Shown here one piece after another: positions 6,747 to 10,585 of a stretch of DNA of 10,585 nt (positions are counted from its first letter, which is position 1; each line of letters opens with the position of its first letter). Source of the DNA: an uncultured Selenomonadaceae bacterium (GTDB lineage Bacteria > Bacillota > Negativicutes > Selenomonadales > Selenomonadaceae); the NCBI GenBank assembly GCA_905236785.1, contig CAJOQC010000037.1:1-10585 (forward strand), in the 5' to 3' direction. The notes under the pieces were generated by a model. It ran no database searches. It saw only the letters and a list, made by a program, of their open reading frames with translations, and was not told the origin of the DNA. The translations under genes were made by a program, and so were the position numbers.

Positions 6747-6765
6747 TGGGAAGGCATTTTCTTTC
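6730..6765 (+). terminator. Rho-independent terminator after the DUF4127 gene
   Basis: A perfect 12-bp stem AAATGCCTTCCC (6730-6741) and GGGAAGGCATTT (6748-6759) encloses a 6-base loop CATAAT, with TTTTCTTTC following on the plus strand. The TAA stop codon of the upstream gene (6744-6746) lies in the loop, so the gene's last codons form the left arm. The convergent minus-strand gene ends 22 bp away at 6782. The stem could also stop that transcript, although the minus-strand run after it (TTTCGTATATAT) is less T-rich. Confidence 0.85.
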
Positions 6766-6781
6766 GGCAAAAAACAAATTT

Positions 6782-7390
6782 TTAGCTTAGCGTGGCATGA
6801 GGCGGCATCTGCGACGGATGGCGCTGCATTGTAACGGCGGGCGCTGCGGCTGCGGCGCGATTCATTTGTTCCTTGGCCTGTTGCAAAACCTGCCGTGCCT
6901 GTTGAAGCCCTTGCTCGGTTTGTTGCACCGCTTGATATGCCTGTTGAATACCCGGGAAAGTTCCGGTTACATGAGCAATCAACTGGTCGAACACTTGATT
7001 TGCATAGCGGTCGGCATCGTCGCGGAGTTGCTTGGCGTTTTCTTGAGTGCGCTCCATAATCTCCCGCTCTTCTGCTCGCGTTTGTTGCAAGATTGCCTCG
7101 GACTGTTCGCGGGCGGCTCGCATTATTTCGCTCTCTTCCATTATTCGTGCAGCTTTTTCGCGGGCGGCTTCTATTATGTTATCGGCATCCTTTTGCGCCG
7201 CTGCGATGATGTCGTCGCGTTCGGCCATGATTTTTTCCGCCTTGCCCAATTCTTCGGGCAAATCGTTTCTTAAATCCTCCACAAAATGCACAAGGTCGTT
7301 TTCGTCAACCAAAATTTTGGCGGTGAGGGGCATATGAGACGCACCCGCCACCAAGTTTTCTATTTTATCCAATGTATCGCGTACTGCCAT
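6782..7390 (-). CDS. Coiled-coil protein linked to coaD (often mislabelled ATPase)
   Basis: The 202-residue protein resembles a Bacillota family usually found near coaD and commonly annotated as an ATPase or ATP synthase subunit b-like protein because of its helical repeats. No Walker motif is present. Residues 1-45 match the family's conserved head (PLTAKILVDENDLVHFVEDL, 21-40). About 46-140 is a long charged coiled coil with repeated AREKA/AREQSEA-type segments. About 145-182 is a Gln-rich helix, and the tail is Ala/Pro-rich and probably disordered. The architecture recalls DivIVA-like scaffold proteins, but that is inference. I chose the ATG at 7390 because GGAAG lies about 10 bases upstream; the ATG at 7408 has no binding site. 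A 70-bp gap separates it from coaD upstream; TATAAT-like sequence at 7441-7446 lacks a good -35 box, so readthrough from coaD is likely. Confidence 0.85.
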   Translation of the reverse strand: MAVRDTLDKIENLVAGASHMPLTAKILVDENDLVHFVEDLRNDLPEELGKAEKIMAERDDIIAAAQKDADNIIEAAREKAARIMEESEIMRAAREQSEAILQQTRAEEREIMERTQENAKQLRDDADRYANQVFDQLIAHVTGTFPGIQQAYQAVQQTEQGLQQARQVLQQAKEQMNRAAAAAPAVTMQRHPSQMPPHATLS

Positions 7391-7460
7391 ACTATCACTT
7401 CTTCCCATAGTAAATAATAGCAAATAAATTCACTGCGCGTATTATAATAGTCTATTTTAA

Positions 7461-7970
7461 TCAAAAGCGCAAATCAAATTTTTTCTCGATGGATTTATCC
7501 TGTCGTTTTACTATCGCCTGCGCCACGCACGGCGGCACCAAGCCTTCCACGCCGCCGCCAAAGGCCGTAAGTTCGCGAATTGCCGACGAGCTGACAAAGG
7601 AATATTTGGGGTCTGTCAAAAGAAATACCGTGTCAACATCGCCGTAAAGATATTTGTTCATTCGCGCCGCATTCTGTTCATATTCTAAGTCTGCCACGGT
7701 TCGCACACCGCGCACGATAACGTGTGCATCTTCTTTTTGCATGAAGTTTACCAACAGACCCGAAAAGACAGCCACTCGGAGATTTTTAACATGGCGCGTC
7801 GCCTCGCTTATCAGTTCGGCTCGTTCGTCGGCGGTGAAAAAAGGTTTCTTGTTCACGTTGTTAAACACGCAAACTATAAGTTCGTCAAACATTCGCGCCG
7901 CACGCTCAAAAATATCTATATGCCCGTAGGTCACGGGGTCAAAACTGCCCGAACAAACCGCTTTTGCCAT
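7461..7970 (-). CDS. coaD: Phosphopantetheine adenylyltransferase
   Basis: CoaD transfers AMP from ATP to 4'-phosphopantetheine, giving dephospho-CoA, the penultimate step of CoA synthesis in the cytoplasm. The 169 residues match the family's usual length of about 160. Visible signatures are GSFDPVTYGH (8-17) with the nucleotidyltransferase TxGH motif at 14-17, the RGVRTVADLEYE block that binds substrate, and YSFVSSSAIREL near the C-terminus. FGGGVEGLVPP is the typical family ending. The start is supported by AAGGGGG a few bases upstream. It follows rsmD by 32 bp on the same strand; rsmD-coaD pairing is common in Bacillota and implies cotranscription. The last dozen residues after KRQ are charged and less conserved. 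Nothing appears broken. Confidence 0.97.
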   Translation of the reverse strand: MAKAVCSGSFDPVTYGHIDIFERAARMFDELIVCVFNNVNKKPFFTADERAELISEATRHVKNLRVAVFSGLLVNFMQKEDAHVIVRGVRTVADLEYEQNAARMNKYLYGDVDTVFLLTDPKYSFVSSSAIRELTAFGGGVEGLVPPCVAQAIVKRQDKSIEKKFDLRF

Positions 7971-8002
7971 TCATAATCCCCCTTACAAAAAACGCAGTAT
8001 AT

Positions 8003-8551
8003 TTAATCATGAGTTTCTGAAAATTTTCTAAAAAAACTTATTGATGTGGTATGCCCATAATCAACGCGTCGCAACAGAAAAAACGGCGAAGAAAAATCTT
8101 CGTTGCGCCCATGTTCGACCGCTATGAGGGCATTGTCGGCAACAATGTCGCTTCTATGCAGTGCCTCCAATGTTTTCTCCGTTAAACCTTTGGCGTATGG
8201 CGCATCGCAAAATATTAAATCGAACTTTTCACCGTCCAACAATTTGATAACCGCCGACACATTGCCTTTTTTCACCGTCACTTTTTCGCTTAGTTTTGTT
8301 TTGGCTGCGTTTTCTTTTATTAAATTCGTTGTGCTTTTATCGACAAAGACGGCTCGCGCCGCCCCCCGCGAGAGTGCTTCAAGCCCCAACGCCCCCGTTC
8401 CCGCGAAAAGATCGAGTACATTTGCGTCAAGGGTTTTGTTGCCCAAAATATTAAACAGGGATTCTTTTATTCGGTCGGCTGTCGGTCTGGTGTCGAAAGT
8501 CTTGGGCGCTTTAAGCGTAACGCCCCTCGCGCTGCCCGCAATAATTCTCAC
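8003..8551 (-). CDS. rsmD: 16S rRNA (guanine-N2)-methyltransferase RsmD
   Basis: RsmD methylates the N2 of G966 (E. coli numbering) in 16S rRNA during small-subunit assembly, using S-adenosylmethionine. The 182 residues fit the family. The N-terminus MRIIAGSARG is typical, followed by RPTADRIKESLFNIL. SAM-binding motif I is VLDLFAGTGALGLEALSRG. The catalytic motif IV reads DAPY, whereas RsmD proteins usually have DPPY or DPPF; the Asp, second Pro and Tyr are kept, so activity is probably retained. Translation starts at GTG 8551, whose GTGA overlaps the TGA stop of the acetyltransferase gene by 4 bases, after a strong GGGGGAAG. This indicates translational coupling. Confidence 0.95.
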   Translation of the reverse strand: MRIIAGSARGVTLKAPKTFDTRPTADRIKESLFNILGNKTLDANVLDLFAGTGALGLEALSRGAARAVFVDKSTTNLIKENAAKTKLSEKVTVKKGNVSAVIKLLDGEKFDLIFCDAPYAKGLTEKTLEALHRSDIVADNALIAVEHGRNEDFSSPFFLLRRVDYGHTTSISFFRKFSETHD

Positions 8552-9102
8552 GGTTCTTCTTCCCCCGCCCTTTTGCGGGCAAAATATTCGCGGTCTAATA
8601 TGCCGAGTATTATCAGATTTTCATATACCCCGCCCGAAATAATTGTCTCGCGGATAACCCCCTCGCGTATCATTCCTTCGCTCTCATACAGATGCAGAGC
8701 GCGGGCGTTGTATTCCTTACAATCCATCCAAGCCCGGTGAGCTTTTTTTACTTCAAAGGTCCAGCGCTTTAAGAGTTTCATGGCTTCGTGTCCGTAGCCT
8801 ATGCCTTTTTTGTCGATAACAAAATGCGTCCATTCCACCTCGTTAAATTCGTTTTTGAGGTCGTTTATCATTATGTAACCCACGGGTGCGCCGCTTTTAA
8901 TTTCTTCGACAATCACATCAAAAGTATTGCCCGACGCGCCCGAGGTTACAGCACTTTCATGCCACTTGCGCGGGAAGGTTACAATGTATTTTTTGTTTTC
9001 CTTATCATCCGTCAGTTTCATTATGTAGTCAACGTCGTCTTTTTGAGCGCGACGCAAGAGGATTTTTTTTCCTTTTACAAAAATATCAACATTTAACGTC
9101 AT
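8548..9102 (-). CDS. GNAT family N-acetyltransferase
   Basis: This is a 184-residue GCN5-related acetyltransferase of the RimJ/RimL-like type, which moves acetyl from acetyl-CoA to an amine. The substrate cannot be told from sequence. The acetyl-CoA pyrophosphate loop is KKGIGYG (98-104), a variant of Q/RxxGxG/A in which Lys replaces the first residue. The C-terminal NARALHLYESEGM is the usual motif that places the Asn and Tyr near CoA. I chose ATG 9102 because GGAG (9109-9112 on the complement) sits 6 bases upstream; an open extension to 9174 adds 24 residues with no family resemblance and crosses the likely promoter. It is the first gene of the leftward rsmD-coaD cluster. Its association with ribosomal RNA modification could hint at a ribosomal protein or antibiotic-like target, but this is speculation. 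Confidence 0.9.
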   Translation of the reverse strand: MTLNVDIFVKGKKILLRRAQKDDVDYIMKLTDDKENKKYIVTFPRKWHESAVTSGASGNTFDVIVEEIKSGAPVGYIMINDLKNEFNEVEWTHFVIDKKGIGYGHEAMKLLKRWTFEVKKAHRAWMDCKEYNARALHLYESEGMIREGVIRETIISGGVYENLIILGILDREYFARKRAGEEEP

Positions 9103-9198
9103 GATTTTCTCCGTAAAATTTATATAGCAAAATGACACTGCTTCATAGTATAATCTATAACCGTTGATTTGCACAATAATTTTTTAAGGGGAATTTGT
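9103..9198. promoter_or_regulatory. Divergent intergenic region with overlapping -10-like boxes
   Basis: This 96-bp AT-rich spacer separates the leftward acetyltransferase cluster from the rightward mscS gene. TATAAT at 9149-9154 (plus) and TATACT at 9147-9152 (minus) overlap. For the minus box a weak TTGTGC lies 18 bp upstream; for the plus box no good -35 is visible. It very likely contains both promoters, but the exact boxes are uncertain. Confidence 0.35.
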
Positions 9199-10254
9199 AT
9201 GTATAGTTTTAATTTTTCACAAATTGATTGGGCTATGCTGGCAGAAGAATTGACGCTACCGATATGTATACTGATAGGTGCTCTTGCCGTTGGTCTGGCA
9301 GTGAACCGGGTTGTAAACGCCAACATCGAAAAGCGTATTGATACGGACGAAATCACCTTCAAAACCGTATTTATAAACGCGCTTAAAGGCGTGCCGGTGT
9401 CTTTTTGCTTGGTGGCGGGGGTTTATTGGATAGTCAATACCGTTAATTTGCCGCCGTCCTTGGTGAAAATTTTTTCGTATGTGCTTTTTACCATCAACGC
9501 CTTCACCCTTACGCGGGTTTTGGCTCGCGGAATATCCGGGTTTATAACCCTAACATTGGAACGCTCCGAAGAGAGGTTGCCGAAGACTTCGCTCCTAAAC
9601 AACATCGTAAATTGCATAATATATGCCATGGGCATAATCGTTATTTTGCAATACTACGGCATTTCCATTGCGCCCATCATCACCGCAATGGGCGTCGGCG
9701 GTATGGCGGTGGCCTTGGGTATGCAAGAAACGCTTGCCAATATTTTTTCGGGGATTTATCTAATCATATCAAAGCAATTACGGCTTGATGATTATATTCG
9801 CTTATCTTCCGGCGAAGAAGGACGTGTCACCGACATAACATGGCGTTTTACCACTATTTTATCAATAATGGGCAACGTGGTTGTTATCCCTAACCAAAAA
9901 CTTGCCAGCGCGATAATAACCAACTACAATATGCCAAAACGAGACATCACCGTGCGTGTCACTGTGGGCGTTGCTTACGACAGCGATTTGGATTTAGTGG
10001 AAAAAGTGACGCTTGAAGTTGCGCGAAAAGTGATGCAAGACGAACACATCGGCATAGACATTGAGCCGGCGGTGCGCTTTCACACGCTCGGCGACTCCAG
10101 CATAAACTTTGATGTGTTTTTGCACTCAAGTCAATTTAATCATCAAGCGGAACTAAAACACGAGTTTATAAAAGAACTTATGCGCCGTTATCGCAAGGAA
10201 GGGATAAATATTCCTTATCCCATAAGAACGGTTATAAATACTTCCAAGGCATGA
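9199..10254 (+). CDS. MscS-family mechanosensitive ion channel
   Basis: This inner-membrane channel opens when membrane tension rises in hypo-osmotic shock and releases solutes. The 351 residues are somewhat longer than E. coli MscS (286). Predicted membrane segments lie at about 20-40, 58-80, 91-112 and 134-152, then the pore-lining helix with its Gly/Ala pattern (MGVGGMAVALGMQETLANIF, 164-183). The beta domain follows (GRVTDITWRFTTILSIMGN), with the family motif VVIPNQKL (228-235), then a cytoplasmic alpha/beta domain. ATG 9199 has AAGGGG at 9186-9191. An in-frame TTG at 9169 would only add residues translated across that binding site. With at least four membrane helices before the pore it is closer to YbdG/YnaI-like larger MscS paralogues than to the minimal form, though the exact subtype is unclear. 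It appears monocistronic. Confidence 0.95.
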   Translation: MYSFNFSQIDWAMLAEELTLPICILIGALAVGLAVNRVVNANIEKRIDTDEITFKTVFINALKGVPVSFCLVAGVYWIVNTVNLPPSLVKIFSYVLFTINAFTLTRVLARGISGFITLTLERSEERLPKTSLLNNIVNCIIYAMGIIVILQYYGISIAPIITAMGVGGMAVALGMQETLANIFSGIYLIISKQLRLDDYIRLSSGEEGRVTDITWRFTTILSIMGNVVVIPNQKLASAIITNYNMPKRDITVRVTVGVAYDSDLDLVEKVTLEVARKVMQDEHIGIDIEPAVRFHTLGDSSINFDVFLHSSQFNHQAELKHEFIKELMRRYRKEGINIPYPIRTVINTSKA

Positions 10255-10257
10255 CAA

Positions 10258-10325
10258 GCATCTGCAATTTCGTGCCTCCCCTAACAGGGGATGTATCCTA
10301 AAGGGGCGGATGGGTTCACGAATGC
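10258..10325. repeat. Interrupted inverted repeat after mscS
   Basis: AGCAT...TTCGTG on the left and CACGAATGCT on the right (ending at 10325) are complementary with a short insertion in the left arm. Between them sit CCCCT-AAC-AGGGG (10278-10290) and a further AGGGGCGG (10302-10309), which could pair alternatively with GCCTCCCCT. It may be a degenerate member of another repeat family or a weak transcription stop for mscS. No T-tract follows, so terminator function is doubtful. Confidence 0.35.
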
Positions 10326-10353
10326 TACTCTTCGATTAAAGTGGACAATTTTA

Positions 10354-10498
10354 GGCAACCTCTAAAAACTCCCTCCGTCAGCCCTGCGGGCTGCCACCTC
10401 CCCAAAAGGGGAGGCTTAAAATCAGACCTCATCTCGGAGGAAGAGGGTGTCGGCGTAGCCGACGGGAGGAGGTATAAAGTGAGTTTTTAGAGATGCCC
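10354..10498. repeat. Palindromic MITE-like repeat, copy 3
   Basis: A full-length member of the family at 90-231. Ends are GGCAACCTCTAAAAACTC (10354-10371) and GAGTTTTTAGAGATGCC (10481-10497), complementary apart from one extra base and one mismatch. Internal hairpins are CAGCCC-TGC-GGGCTG, CCTCCCC-AAAA-GGGGAGG, CCTC-ATCTC-GGAGG and GTCGGC-GTA-GCCGAC. Compared with copy 1, the inner end base pairs changed together (CCC/GGG to CTC/GAG) and loop sequences vary while stems hold. It is intergenic, downstream of mscS, and codes for nothing. Confidence 0.85.
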
Positions 10499-10585
10499 TA
10501 AAGACATTCGCAAAAGTATTTTGAGATTTTTTTGCTTTTTTTCAAAAAAACTATTAACTTTTCGCGAAAATTTACGATAAAACAG
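10499..10585. other. AT-rich flank with A/T tracts and a 12-bp palindrome
   Basis: No gene is visible here. The stretch has runs of T (10528-10534, 10537-10543) and A (10545-10551) and the perfect palindrome TTTTCGCGAAAA (10559-10570). Phased A/T tracts may bend the DNA. It may be the upstream region of a gene starting beyond the window; no convincing promoter can be assigned. Confidence 0.3.

Noticed and set aside
9103..9174. 24-residue N-terminal extension of the acetyltransferase
   Set aside because: It crosses the likely promoter and the GGAG binding site of ATG 9102 and has no resemblance to GNAT proteins.

Overview
The window looks like a chromosomal stretch from a member of the Bacillota (Firmicutes). 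CtsR, a ClpC-type Hsp100, a ctsR-clpC-radA operon order, a DUF4127 protein and a coiled-coil protein next to coaD all point there. GC content is moderate, with AT-rich promoters and AGGAGG-type ribosome binding sites. The class cannot be fixed from the sequence; an anaerobic clostridial or Negativicutes lineage is an inference.

Layout. Bases 1-374 are non-coding apart from a possible 21-codon tail of an upstream gene. They hold a palindromic repeat (90-231) and a strong sigma-A promoter covered by two CtsR-type heptad pairs. A rightward stress and repair operon follows: ctsR (375-824), a second, shorter repeat copy (849-953), a clpC whose N-terminus is the first zinc finger of McsA (1005-3638), radA (3641-5020), and a membrane-anchored DUF4127 protein (5001-6746). 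The operon ends at a hairpin terminator whose loop contains the last stop codon. Convergent to it is a leftward cluster, read from high to low coordinates: GNAT acetyltransferase (9102-8548), rsmD (8551-8003), coaD (7970-7461) and a coiled-coil protein (7390-6782). Divergent from the GNAT gene is an MscS-family channel (9199-10254). Bases 10255-10585 hold a small inverted repeat, a third repeat copy (10354-10498) and an AT-rich flank.

How the genes work together. CtsR should repress its own operon. In the usual Bacillota arrangement the McsA/McsB arginine kinase pair sits between ctsR and clpC, marks proteins with phosphoarginine and inactivates CtsR. Here mcsB is absent from the window, mcsA is reduced to one zinc finger fused to ClpC, and one of the two ClpC glutamates that dock phosphoarginine is a glycine. 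This reads as a rewired heat-shock and proteolysis module in which the unfoldase carries its own adaptor finger. It is the most interesting signal in the window. RadA (recombination and replication-fork repair) keeps its normal place after clpC, but disA, its usual next neighbour, is replaced by the DUF4127 gene. The leftward cluster combines CoA biosynthesis (coaD) with 16S rRNA methylation (rsmD), a common housekeeping pairing.
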